NCBI GenBank assembly: GCA_025966315.1
Contig: JAOPUZ010000077.1
Location: forward strand, 1 to 64,000
Source of the DNA: Frankiales bacterium
Lineage (GTDB): Bacteria > Actinomycetota > Actinomycetes > Mycobacteriales > Jatrophihabitantaceae
Length of the DNA: 64,000 nt
Direction of reading: 5' to 3'
The notes under the pieces are model-generated. The model searched no databases and was not told where the DNA came from. It worked only from the letters and a program-made list of their open reading frames with translations. Positions 26,877-35,230 of this stretch are shown in pieces (position 1 is the first letter of the stretch; the number at the start of each line of letters is the position of its first letter). The translations under genes and the position numbers were made by a program.

Positions 26877-27451
26877 AGCGATTCCGTGCCGCCGTGGTGC
26901 TGGGCGCAGCGGTGTTCGGTGCGGCGATGCTGAACGCTAGTCCGGTGTCTGCTGCTCCAGGTCGCCCGCCTCTCGCCGTGCAGCTCGTGCCGTCGTTCAC
27001 GAAGGATCTGCCGGTCGGGCACACAACGGTGAGGGCACAGGCTAGGAGCGTGGCCACGAAGCAGTCGAAGACGCGCTCTGCCGTAGTCACGGCTGCCACG
27101 GTGCCGTGGGTGTGTTCGGTGTATGCCTCTGACCCGTACAAAAGCAGCGAAGGCGGTAAGCAGGTCATCGAGGGCCACGGCTGGCAATCCTGCACCGGCT
27201 ATGGCTATCACAACACCAAGCTCCAGATCACCGTCCAGCAGTACCGCGGGCTGGGCATCTGGGCCGATAAGTACACCTACAACAGCGCTTGGGGCTACAG
27301 CGCTTGGCTGGAGCACTGGGTGTGGTGGAACTGCGCCAAGGGCACCGGCAACCAGCTCTACAGGATCGTCACCCGGGGCTACGCTCAAAGCGGCGCCTAC
27401 TCCCAGGGCGTCCAGTCCCAAAACTATCTGCGAGTGACATGTCCGTCCTGA
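26873..27451 (+). CDS. Secreted protein of unknown function
   Basis: A 192-residue exported protein with a classic signal peptide (VVLGAAVFGAAMLNASPVSA, cut near 28). A pro-like segment containing PSFTKDLPVG follows. The ~120-residue C-terminal domain is rich in Trp, Tyr and Gly, with four cysteines (CSVYAS, CTGYGYH, WWNCAKG, VTCPS) probably paired in two disulfides. The pattern is consistent with a small extracellular beta-domain. I do not recognise the family. It is translationally coupled to the small secreted protein before it. Confidence 0.7.
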   Translation: MKRFRAAVVLGAAVFGAAMLNASPVSAAPGRPPLAVQLVPSFTKDLPVGHTTVRAQARSVATKQSKTRSAVVTAATVPWVCSVYASDPYKSSEGGKQVIEGHGWQSCTGYGYHNTKLQITVQQYRGLGIWADKYTYNSAWGYSAWLEHWVWWNCAKGTGNQLYRIVTRGYAQSGAYSQGVQSQNYLRVTCPS

Positions 27452-27674
27452 CCGCACGATTGCTCCAGGCGCTACGGCAGCTGCCACGCCGTACGCCTGG
27501 CCGTCGAGCAGACGACCAGCGGCAAACAGCGGGCGGGAACAGCGCCACCAGGCCAGACCATCAGCCTCCCGCTGACGATGACTCGATCTACCTCCCGGCA
27601 CGAGGACGGCTTCCTCGCGGTCACGCCCGCTTCGGTGGCTAGGACTCGAGTCAGAACAACCCAGGATTTCGAGT

Positions 27675-27935
27675 GTGAAGCTCGACTACGACGTCTCAGT
27701 ATTCGCGGTCGCGACCCTGCGTAGCTGGCGGGACGCCGTCGGCAGATCGCGTTACCCGGCTGCTGATCGGTTGCTGATCTGTGCCGATGGCGGCGGCTCG
27801 AACGGCTCCCGCGTCCGCGCCTGGAAACCGAACTCTGCCTTCGCCGCCGACGCCGGATTGCACGTGACGGGTGACGTTGGGCTGGTTACCCGAGGTGGGC
27901 CGGCATTGACCGGATCCGTCACGATGGGTGGATGA
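27675..27935 (+). pseudogene. ISAzo13-type transposase fragment
   Basis: A short internal piece of a transposase: VSVFAVATLRSWRDAVG, RYPAADRLLICADGGGSNG and RVRAWK. The ADGGGSNG block with the preceding LLI is characteristic of ISAzo13-family DDE transposases (second catalytic Asp). Nothing before 27640 or after about 27870 matches, and no terminal repeats were found. It lies immediately before the uronate isomerase gene and runs into its start, so an insertion/deletion scar borders that operon. Confidence 0.65.
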
Positions 27936-29350
27936 CCCGGCCTGTCCCGTTGAACCCGCATCCCGATCGGCTGTTTCCGCCCGACCCTGCCGTCCGGTCG
28001 ATCGCGCGCCGGATCTACGGCCAGATCGAAGCGCTGCCGATCCTGTCACCGCACGGGCATGTCGATGCCCGGATATTGCTGGACGACGAACCGTTCGCCG
28101 ATCCGGCCTCACTGCTGGTCACTCCCGATCACTACGTCACCCGCTTGCTGCACGCCAGCGGGGTGCCGTTGGCCGAACTCGGCGTGGCGCAGGGCCGGCT
28201 GAGCGAGGGTCAAGCGCGAACCGCGTGGCGAGCACTGTGCTCGAACTGGTCCGTGTTCCGTGGCACCCCGGTGCGCTCCTGGTTCGACACCGAACTGTCC
28301 GCGATCTTCGGCGTGACCGAACGGCCCAGTGCCGAGAATGCCGATGCCCTGTACGACCAGATCGCCGAATGCCTGCGCGATCAGTCGTTCCGGCCGCGGG
28401 CCTTGTATCGCCGGTTCAACCTCGATGTGCTGGCCACCACGGACGATCCGGCCGACGATTTGGCGGCCCATGCCGCACTTCGCGCCGACCCGGCCTGGGC
28501 CGGCCGGGTCATTCCCACGTTCCGCCCGGACCGTTATCTGGAAGCGGCGCGGCCCGACTGGACGAGCGCGTTGGCGGCATTGTCGAACGCGGCGGACATC
28601 GATACCGGTAGCTATGCCGGCTACCTGCAGGCGTTGGCGAGCCGGCGCCGGTTCTTCCTAGCGAACGGCGCGACCTCCAGCGATCACAGCCACCTCGACG
28701 TCCGCACCGAACCGCTCGAGCCGGCGCAGGCCGACCGCATCTATCGAGCGGCCTTGGCCGGCACCGCGTCGCTCGCCGAATCGACCGCGTTCCGGCGGCA
28801 CATGCTGTTCGAAATGGCCCGGATGGCGACGGAGGACGGGCTCGTGATGACTCTGCATCCGGCGATCCGGCGCGACCATCACGGCCCGACCGCGGCCGTC
28901 TACGGTTCGGATACCGGTCACGACATCCCGATACGAGCCGAGTTCACCCGCTCGCTGCAGCCACTGCTCGAACGGTTCGGCACGGCGGCGGGATTCCAAC
29001 TCGTGCTGTTCACTACGGACGAGACCGTGTTCTCACGTGAGATTGCCCCGCTGGCCGGTTTCTATCCGTCCGTGTACGCCGGCGCGCCGTGGTGGTTTCT
29101 CGATTCGCCGGAGGCGATACGGCGCTATCGGTCGGCCGTGACGGAGATCGCGGGATTTAGCCGGACGTCGGGATTCGTCGATGACACCAGGGCATTCTGC
29201 TCCATCCCGGCCCGCCACGACCTGGCCCGGCGCGTCGACGCGGGATATCTGGCCGGACTCGTCGCCGATCATCGGCTGGACGAGGACGAGGCCGTCGACA
29301 CCGCTCGGGCGATGGTTCTGGACAACCCGCGCAAGGCGTTCAAGCTGTGA
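27932..29350 (+). CDS. uxaC: Glucuronate/uronate isomerase
   Basis: A 472-residue metal-dependent isomerase converting D-glucuronate to D-fructuronate (or galacturonate to tagaturonate). It starts PLNPHPDRLFPPDPAVRSIAR and carries the SPHGHVD histidine pair (~37-43). LFTTDETVFSREIAPLAGFYP and CSIPARHDLARRVDAG, typical of UxaC, follow later. Its stop overlaps the next gene (GTGA), the fructuronate reductase, so the two form the first two steps of uronate catabolism. No kinase or aldolase for the later steps is nearby. Confidence 0.93.
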   Translation: MTRPVPLNPHPDRLFPPDPAVRSIARRIYGQIEALPILSPHGHVDARILLDDEPFADPASLLVTPDHYVTRLLHASGVPLAELGVAQGRLSEGQARTAWRALCSNWSVFRGTPVRSWFDTELSAIFGVTERPSAENADALYDQIAECLRDQSFRPRALYRRFNLDVLATTDDPADDLAAHAALRADPAWAGRVIPTFRPDRYLEAARPDWTSALAALSNAADIDTGSYAGYLQALASRRRFFLANGATSSDHSHLDVRTEPLEPAQADRIYRAALAGTASLAESTAFRRHMLFEMARMATEDGLVMTLHPAIRRDHHGPTAAVYGSDTGHDIPIRAEFTRSLQPLLERFGTAAGFQLVLFTTDETVFSREIAPLAGFYPSVYAGAPWWFLDSPEAIRRYRSAVTEIAGFSRTSGFVDDTRAFCSIPARHDLARRVDAGYLAGLVADHRLDEDEAVDTARAMVLDNPRKAFKL

Positions 29351-30747
29351 CCGGCGCTCGAAGTCTGTCGCGGCGCGGCGGCGATGACGGCGGCGCGGCG
29401 GCGCTCATCCGGGGTGCGGCGGCGCCGATCCGGATGGTGCACCTCGGTCTCGGAAACTTCTTTCGGGCCCATCAAGCCTGGTACACCGAGTTCGCCGGTG
29501 GCGAGCCGTGGGGGATCGCGGCATTCACCGGCCGTAGTGCCTCGTTGGCCGACACTCTGCGTGGGCAGGACGGTCTGTACACCCTGATCACTCGATCGGC
29601 GATGGACGACCGGTTCGAGGTGATCGGCAGTGTGGCGGCGGCCCATCCGGCCGCGGATGAGGCCAGCTGGCTGCGTTACCTGGCCTCGCCCGACGTCGAG
29701 GTCGTCACGCTCACCATCACTGAGGCCGGTTACCGCTCCGCTGGGGTGGGCCGCGTGAAGGTCACCCCGCCAACCCCGTTGATGACCGGTCCGGCCCGGT
29801 TGATGACTGGTCCGGCCCGGCTGGTTGCCGGATTGGCCGCCCGCAGACGCGCGGACGGTGGCCCCCTGACGATCGTGTCGTGTGACAACCTGCCCGACAA
29901 CGGCGCAGTCACTGAGCGGGCCATTGCCGAGGCGGCCCGCCACGATCCCGCGCTCGCGTCCTGGATCGCGGAAACCGTCAGCTACGTGACCACCGTAGTG
30001 GACCGGATCACGCCACGCCCCACAGCGGCCGAGGGTGCGCTCGTGATCGCCCGCACCGGTTTCGTCGATCGCGCGCCGGTGGTCACGGAGCCGTTGACCG
30101 AATGGGTGCTCAGCGGCACCTTCGCGGCCGGGCGCCCGGCGTGGGACGACGCCGGCGCCTTGTTCACCGATGACATCGAACCCTTCGAGCAACGCAAGCT
30201 CTGGCTGCTCAACGGTGCCCATTCGCTGCTCGCCTACACGGGCTCGGTGCGCGGCCATCGCACGGTGGCCGAGGCGATCGCCGATGACCTGTGCCGGGGC
30301 TGGCTGGAGCAGTGGTGGACGGCGGCCGCGTCCCATCTCAACCAGCCCGCGTCCGAGCTCACCGCCTACCGGGCGTCGCTGATATCCCGGTTCGAGAATC
30401 CGCGCATCGAGCATCTGCTCGCCCAGATTGCCGCGGACGGATCGCAGAAGCTGCCGGTTCGGATCCTGCCGGTCCTGCGCGCCGAACTGGACGCCGGCCG
30501 CCTGCCGGGCGGGGCGGTTCAGGCACTGGCTGGCTGGATCTGCCATCTGCGCGGCGATTCACGCGCCGCGCCGGTCAACGACCCGCGGGCCGACGAGTTC
30601 GGCGCGTTGGCCGGCGGGCCGATGGCCGAGGCGGTACCGCGGGTGTTGGCGGCGCTTGATCCCGCTCTGGACGGCAGTGATGACCTGGTCACGGCCGTCA
30701 CCGATGCGGCCGCCGAGCTCGAACGCGCTGCGAACGGCCCGCACTGA
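29347..30747 (+). CDS. Mannitol dehydrogenase family oxidoreductase (probable fructuronate reductase)
   Basis: A 466-residue NAD-dependent polyol dehydrogenase. The N-terminal motif MVHLGLGNFFRAHQAWYT is the cofactor-binding signature, and KLWLLNGAHSLLAY carries the catalytic Lys, Asn and His. Operon overlap with uxaC suggests the substrate is D-fructuronate/D-mannonate (UxuB role) rather than mannitol. A perfect 21-bp tandem duplication encodes LMTGPAR twice around residues 145-158, in a surface loop. The GTG at 29347 lies inside the uxaC stop. Confidence 0.85.
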   Translation: MTGARSLSRRGGDDGGAAALIRGAAAPIRMVHLGLGNFFRAHQAWYTEFAGGEPWGIAAFTGRSASLADTLRGQDGLYTLITRSAMDDRFEVIGSVAAAHPAADEASWLRYLASPDVEVVTLTITEAGYRSAGVGRVKVTPPTPLMTGPARLMTGPARLVAGLAARRRADGGPLTIVSCDNLPDNGAVTERAIAEAARHDPALASWIAETVSYVTTVVDRITPRPTAAEGALVIARTGFVDRAPVVTEPLTEWVLSGTFAAGRPAWDDAGALFTDDIEPFEQRKLWLLNGAHSLLAYTGSVRGHRTVAEAIADDLCRGWLEQWWTAAASHLNQPASELTAYRASLISRFENPRIEHLLAQIAADGSQKLPVRILPVLRAELDAGRLPGGAVQALAGWICHLRGDSRAAPVNDPRADEFGALAGGPMAEAVPRVLAALDPALDGSDDLVTAVTDAAAELERAANGPH

Positions 30748-30798
30748 GCAGAAGCACGATGGCGGCAAGGCGTTTTGCTGTTCTGGCAAACTCACGGG

Positions 30799-31386
30799 AT
30801 GGCTGACGATCTCGATACTGTCCTCACCGCGGTTGGTCCGCGGTTGCGGTCACTGCGACGCGCACGCGAATGCACGCTGGCCGAGCTCTCCGCCGAGACC
30901 GGGATCTCGGCCAGCACCCTGTCGCGGCTGGAATCGGGTCAACGCCGTCCGAACCTGGAACTGTTACTGCCGTTGGCCAAGGCGTTCGGCGTACCCCTGG
31001 ACGAACTGGTCGGCGCGCCGCCGACCGGTGATCCGCGGGTACATCTACGGCCGATCCGCCGACACGGGGTGACCTTGATTCCGCTCACGCGGCGGGCCGG
31101 TGGTGTGCAGGCCTACAAACACATCATTGCGGCGAGCCGGCGGACGGTGACACCGAACCCGAAGACGCACGAGGGCTACGAATGGCTTTACGTGCTCAAC
31201 GGTTCGTTGCGACTTGTATTGGGCGACCAGGACCTGGTGTTATCGCCGGGCGAGGCGGCCGAGTTCGACACTCGCGTGCCGCATTGGTTCGGCAGCGCGG
31301 ACCGGTCGCCGGTCGAATTGCTGAGCCTGTTCGGACGCCAGGGCGAGCGAGCCCACGTCCGGGCCGCGACCGGCCAGCAACAATGA
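30799..31386 (+). CDS. XRE-family regulator with C-terminal cupin
   Basis: A 195-residue transcription factor. The HTH (~14-68) contains TLAELSAETGISASTLSRLESG and PLAKAFGVPLDELVG. The cupin (~95-180) contains THEGYEWLYVLNGSLRLVLG and SPGEAAEFDTRVPHWFG. Such HTH-cupin proteins usually sense a small ligand and control adjacent catabolic or efflux genes. It follows the uronate genes by 51 bp on the same strand and faces the sterol island, so it could serve either. The ATG at 30799 is chosen over an upstream alternative. Confidence 0.88.
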   Translation: MADDLDTVLTAVGPRLRSLRRARECTLAELSAETGISASTLSRLESGQRRPNLELLLPLAKAFGVPLDELVGAPPTGDPRVHLRPIRRHGVTLIPLTRRAGGVQAYKHIIAASRRTVTPNPKTHEGYEWLYVLNGSLRLVLGDQDLVLSPGEAAEFDTRVPHWFGSADRSPVELLSLFGRQGERAHVRAATGQQQ

Positions 31387-31495
31387 CTTGGTAAGCCAGT
31401 CGGGAATTGAGCCAACTTCGAGATGAGCCCATTCTTTCGCGTCCCTACCTAACGAGCCACCAGAGTTTGCATCACCAACGTCATGAGAACAACAA

Positions 31496-32863
31496 CTATC
31501 GGCCGACGCGGTGGAATCGACGCCCGTGCGCCAATCGTCCGGAAAAGTTGAACCATTTCCGAGCGGTGTCGTCCGTCAGCGCGGCGGGGTGGTCGGCTCC
31601 CAGTTGGCGGGCTACGGCAACGCCGGAGATGAACGCGTGCTCTTGGCTGTTCACCGCAGTGTGCGCTCCGCAGTAGTAGGTGCGCCTCCGGCCCTGGAGA
31701 AATTGGAACAAGTTGAGCAACACCACCGTATGAAAAATGTCGTGCACCACGTGCTGGAACCTGAACCGCGCCAACACCTTCGACTCGTCTATTTGCCGGT
31801 GCGAGTTATAGGTGACCAGGCAGGGACGGTCGGAGCGCTTCGCCCACGGTTGCTGATTGTGCATTATGTACGTGATCTCATAGTCGTCTGGCCGTTCCCC
31901 GACGTGCCGCACGTACGTGCTGCGGGTGGTCATCGGCCGAGTGGCGTTGTCCGGCAGCACCGAGCCGTCGGTGTGGACGATGGCGTCGCCGTGCGCACTG
32001 CTCTCATACCGCACCGACCCGAGCACTATCCGTTCACGCAGCGATGGCCTTGCTAGTGCCGCCAGCGCGTGATTGGCGTTGCAGGCCAGCACGACGTGAT
32101 CGAAGCGTTCTTCGTGGCCCTGCGCGTCCTGGACGATCACGCCGTCCCGATCGCGGAAGACCGCGCTCACCTCACGCCCGAGCTCGATTCGATCCGCAAA
32201 CCCGGCGCTCAGTCGAGCGTAGATCTCGCGGGTACCGCCCTCCCAGGTGGTCATAGGCGAGGCGTGCTCGACGTCGAAGAACTCGAGGTAACGAGAAAAC
32301 ATTGACGCCGGCATGTCGAAAATGTTGCTGGCCAGCACTAAGTTCACGAACAACGGCTTCAGGATTTTGTACCGGAACTCGTCGCCGATTCCGTACCGTT
32401 CGAGCATTCGGCCCATGCTGATGTAGTTGTACGGATTGAGGGCGGCCAGGAGCAGTGACGGACGGGCGTTGAGCACGTTGAAGTGATCGAGTCGGCGTTG
32501 CAGGCGTCGGAACCGGGCAATCTGACCGCTGAACTCGTCGTGCAACCTCGAGTCGAAGTCGTGTGCGTACAGCTGGCCGTCGTAGTCGACGGAGTAGCTG
32601 AAGCGGGTGGACAACTCCCGGATCCCCAATGCCCGCAATAGGGCAACGTAGTTCGGGTAGACCGACGGGATGAACGCCGTCACCGAGATGTCGACGGGTA
32701 TTTTCGAGCCATCGGCCTGCGGAACCTCGACCGTCACGGCGTTGCCACCGAGCCGGTCGGCGCGCTCGAAGACGCGAAGGTCGAAACGGTCCGGATGTTG
32801 GCTGAGCGCCCAGGCCGCGCCGAGACCCGCTACCCCGGCACCTATCACGCAGACGCGGTCCAT
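31496..32863 (-). CDS. FAD-dependent oxidoreductase (COG2907-like amine-oxidase fold)
   Basis: A 455-residue flavoprotein. The FAD-binding GAGVAGLGAAWALS is at ~7-20 and DISVTAFIPSVYPNY, typical of the COG2907 group, lies near 65. A C-terminal YYCGAHTAVNSQEHAFISG closes the FAD site. COG2907 proteins occur beside fatty-acid cyclopropane synthases and desaturases, and their reaction is not settled. Here the gene follows the EBP-like sterol isomerase with a 19-bp overlap, so a redox step on the sterol ring or side chain is inferred. It lacks the hallmark pattern of squalene monooxygenase, so it is not called that. The ATG at 32863 has GAAGGGG upstream. Confidence 0.78.
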   Translation of the reverse strand: MDRVCVIGAGVAGLGAAWALSQHPDRFDLRVFERADRLGGNAVTVEVPQADGSKIPVDISVTAFIPSVYPNYVALLRALGIRELSTRFSYSVDYDGQLYAHDFDSRLHDEFSGQIARFRRLQRRLDHFNVLNARPSLLLAALNPYNYISMGRMLERYGIGDEFRYKILKPLFVNLVLASNIFDMPASMFSRYLEFFDVEHASPMTTWEGGTREIYARLSAGFADRIELGREVSAVFRDRDGVIVQDAQGHEERFDHVVLACNANHALAALARPSLRERIVLGSVRYESSAHGDAIVHTDGSVLPDNATRPMTTRSTYVRHVGERPDDYEITYIMHNQQPWAKRSDRPCLVTYNSHRQIDESKVLARFRFQHVVHDIFHTVVLLNLFQFLQGRRRTYYCGAHTAVNSQEHAFISGVAVARQLGADHPAALTDDTARKWFNFSGRLAHGRRFHRVGR

Positions 32864-33516
32864 GCGCTGACCCCTTCGCCTGCCGGTGACGTTTTCGCCG
32901 CGCTGTGCACGTCGGACGTCCACGGTGAAGACGCGGGACCGATGGCTGGCAGGACTGCGGATATAGGGGGCCGGAGGTGACGCGCGATCGCGCGGACCGA
33001 ACATGCGCCCAAGTAGAGCGGGCCCAGCAACCAGGGCAGATTCGGCAAGTAATAGATCGCGTAGGCCGATGCCGTGTGCCGGGGCATGGTCTCGTGCTGA
33101 GCAACCAAGCCGACGGTGAAGTAGAGAACGACTGAGTAGGCCAGGTAACTCGACATAACCAGCTGCAACAGATGCCGATACCAGTGCCGACGCACGATGG
33201 CCACGATGAGCACCACGTTCACCGGCTGGGTGATGACGATGTTGATCCACTCCAGAGCCAGCGGAAGTTGCGGGTTTGCTCCACCGGCATAGGCCTGATC
33301 ACCGCGGCCGTAGAACGCGTAGAGCCGAGCGAGCACATCCGTACGAGACTTGATCGCGCTGTGGAAGGTTACGAAGTAGAGCTCGAAGGTGAAAGCCAGC
33401 AGGATGAAGAAGGCGAGCAATGCCAGCGCCACTTGGTCCGACGGGCAGAGTGGCTGCTGTCGTGAGGCTCGTACGCGGGCTCGTTTGCGGGCGCGCAGGG
33501 TGCCCCGGGATCTCAT
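32845..33516 (-). CDS. EBP/EXPERA-like sterol isomerase (candidate 8-to-7 isomerase)
   Basis: A 223-residue membrane protein with about five helices. From ~30 on, the pattern follows the emopamil-binding protein/EXPERA domain: ALLAFFILLAFTFELYFV, then ARLYAFYGRGDQAYAGGAN, then ALEWINIVITQPVNVVL. HLLQLVMSSYLAYSVVLYF and YYLPNLPWLLGPLYL follow. In human EBP the same positions read LWKEYAKGDSRY, ETITACLWGP and ILQLVVSVGQIYGDVLYF. EBP moves the ring double bond from C-8 to C-7 in sterols. The first catalytic-region histidine of EBP seems not kept, so activity needs proof. The ATG at 33516 (GGGGGGG upstream) is preferred to 33579. It heads an operon with the FAD protein. Confidence 0.68.
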   Translation of the reverse strand: MRSRGTLRARKRARVRASRQQPLCPSDQVALALLAFFILLAFTFELYFVTFHSAIKSRTDVLARLYAFYGRGDQAYAGGANPQLPLALEWINIVITQPVNVVLIVAIVRRHWYRHLLQLVMSSYLAYSVVLYFTVGLVAQHETMPRHTASAYAIYYLPNLPWLLGPLYLGACSVRAIARHLRPPISAVLPAIGPASSPWTSDVHSAAKTSPAGEGVSAWTASA

Positions 33517-33583
33517 CTTCGGGCCCCCCGCCGCTCGACAGTTTGCTGTCAGACAGATTGCCGGGAGACGCCGGATCACAGTA

Positions 33584-33597
33584 GGGCCCTTGGGCCC
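33584..33597. promoter_or_regulatory. Island palindrome, copy 1
   Basis: GGGCCCTTGGGCCC lies centrally in the 167-bp divergent gap, 68 bp before the EBP-like start and 87 bp before the SDR start. It is one of four related palindromes (38309, 43352, 48113), each in an operon-head gap of the sterol island. Probably the operator of an island-wide regulator. Confidence 0.55.
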
Positions 33598-33683
33598 CGG
33601 CGAGGATTACATTCCCTCGTCATGCTGACCTGAGTGCGCGGACCGGCCGCGTGGGGAAGCTCTGTCCATCGGGGGAGTGCCGC

Positions 33684-34691
33684 ATGAGTGACACGGAACG
33701 GGTGCTGGTCACCGGTGCCACCGGCCATCTCGGGGCCAACATGGTCCGGGATCGGATCGCGGCCGGCTACGAGGTGCGAGCCATGGTCCGTACCGATCAC
33801 AGTGCCGAGGCACTCGCCGGGCTGGCGATCGAACAGGTGCGGGGCGACCTAAGAGACCTGGCGAGCGTTCGTGCGGCGGTCAAGGGCTGCCGGTGGGTCT
33901 ATCACTGTGGTGGCAAGGTATCCACCATTGCCGGGAACCAGCAAGAGTTGTTCGAGACGAACGTCCTCGGGACGCGAAACCTGCTTGACGCCGCCGCGGC
34001 GGAGAACGTCGAGCGCGTCGTCGTGACCTCATCACTCAGCGTTGTCGGCGACATCGAAGGCGAGGTCGCGGACGAGCGGACCCCGTTCAACCCCTTCTTG
34101 CCGCACACCCCGTACACGTACACCAAGGTGCTAGTGGAACTCGAGGCGATGCGGTCAGCGGCGGCCGGCGAGGTGCAGGTGGTGATCGCTGTGCCGTCGC
34201 TCATCATGGGGCCGAACGACTTCATGCCCTCGAGGATTGGCAAGACGCTGATCGACTTCGCGCACAATAACCTGCGAGCCTTCATACCCGGTGATCATCT
34301 GGTGTGCACCACGAAAGATATCGCGGCCGGCCATGCGCTCGCGATGCACAAAGGCCGGTCCGGCAATCGCTACATCTTCACCAGCGGCCGATTGAGCATG
34401 GACGACATGATGGCTATGTACGAGCGGGTGACAGGACGATTGCGACCGAGGTTGCGAATCAATCCGGCAGCGATGATGGGTATCGTCCGGGTGTCCAGTC
34501 CGGTGCTGGCCAAGCTGCGACCACAGCGCCAGCAGCTCATAACCCCGGCCGCGGTTCGCTACCTGACCAGCCATCGCGAGATCGACACCAGACGGGCGTC
34601 GGCCGAACTCGGTTTCGAGTCCAGTTCCGTCGAGGACGCGGTCACCCTCGCCTACCAGCACTTCGTTGAGCGTGGCGTCATCCGAACGTGA
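33684..34691 (+). CDS. 3beta-HSD/sterol-4-carboxylate decarboxylase-like SDR (SdmB-like)
   Basis: A 335-residue extended short-chain dehydrogenase. It starts VLVTGATGHLGANMVRD (NAD(P) loop), has the VVVTSSLSVVGD strand, and the active-site YTYTKVLVELEA (Tyr-x3-Lys). It matches the 3beta-hydroxysteroid dehydrogenase / NSDHL-like / dihydroflavonol-reductase group. In bacterial sterol makers an NAD(P)-dependent reductase of this type (SdmB) works with a Rieske oxygenase (SdmA) to remove C-4 methyls, so that role is inferred. The ATG at 33684 has GGGGGAG upstream; the frame opens to 33651 without support. It is divergent from the EBP-like gene. Confidence 0.8.
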   Translation: MSDTERVLVTGATGHLGANMVRDRIAAGYEVRAMVRTDHSAEALAGLAIEQVRGDLRDLASVRAAVKGCRWVYHCGGKVSTIAGNQQELFETNVLGTRNLLDAAAAENVERVVVTSSLSVVGDIEGEVADERTPFNPFLPHTPYTYTKVLVELEAMRSAAAGEVQVVIAVPSLIMGPNDFMPSRIGKTLIDFAHNNLRAFIPGDHLVCTTKDIAAGHALAMHKGRSGNRYIFTSGRLSMDDMMAMYERVTGRLRPRLRINPAAMMGIVRVSSPVLAKLRPQRQQLITPAAVRYLTSHREIDTRRASAELGFESSSVEDAVTLAYQHFVERGVIRT

Positions 34692-34792
34692 CGTTTCTGT
34701 CGTGGCCGGCACTGCCGAACACCCGGTTCAGTCGCCGAGAGCTAGGGTCCGCAGGCTCATGCGTTGCCGGTTCCATTGTTTTAGCGTGCGGC

Positions 34793-35230
34793 ATGGCCTC
34801 GATCAGCGCGCAGGTAGAAGTGCAGTCCGATCCCGAAGCTATCCTCGACGTGATCGCCGACTTCGAGCGGTATCCGGATTGGTCGCCCATGCACGTCGCC
34901 GCGTCCGTCGAAAGTCGCGACGCCCAGCACATGCCAGAGCGGGTCAGTATCGAAGCCACGGCGATGGGCGTGGTCGATCACCAGATTCTCGACTATCGGT
35001 GGTCAGCGAACGCGGTGCATTGGTCGCTGGTCAGTTCGGGGCAGCAGAAGGCCCAAAACGGAAGTTATTCGCTGGCGGTCCTGGCCCCCGGGCGGACCTT
35101 GCTCTCCTACGAAATCACTGTTGACCCGGTCATCCGCGTGCCCGAGGTGCTACTCCGCCAGATCTTGAAGAAGGCGGCCACGGTAGCGACTGAGGGCCTT
35201 CGCGATCGCGTGGAGTCAACCCGTGGCTAG
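34793..35230 (+). CDS. SRPBCC (START-like) lipid-binding protein
   Basis: A 145-residue single-domain SRPBCC protein with a large hydrophobic cavity fold. IADFERYPDWSPMHV, LDYRWSANAVHWSLVSS and AQNGSYSLAVL match a common actinobacterial polyketide-cyclase/SRPBCC family with WSLVSS-type cores. A GTG at 34688 overlapping the SDR stop would give 180 residues and coupling, but the family N-terminus starts at the ATG at 34793. In this island it may bind or carry a sterol intermediate; that is inference. It ends overlapping the convergent P450 stop by 4 bp. Confidence 0.7.
   Translation: MASISAQVEVQSDPEAILDVIADFERYPDWSPMHVAASVESRDAQHMPERVSIEATAMGVVDHQILDYRWSANAVHWSLVSSGQQKAQNGSYSLAVLAPGRTLLSYEITVDPVIRVPEVLLRQILKKAATVATEGLRDRVESTRG

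Noticed and set aside
31496-32863. Squalene monooxygenase
   Set aside because: The flavoprotein shows COG2907/amine-oxidase-type features (DISVTAFIPSVYPNY) rather than those of the squalene epoxidase family.
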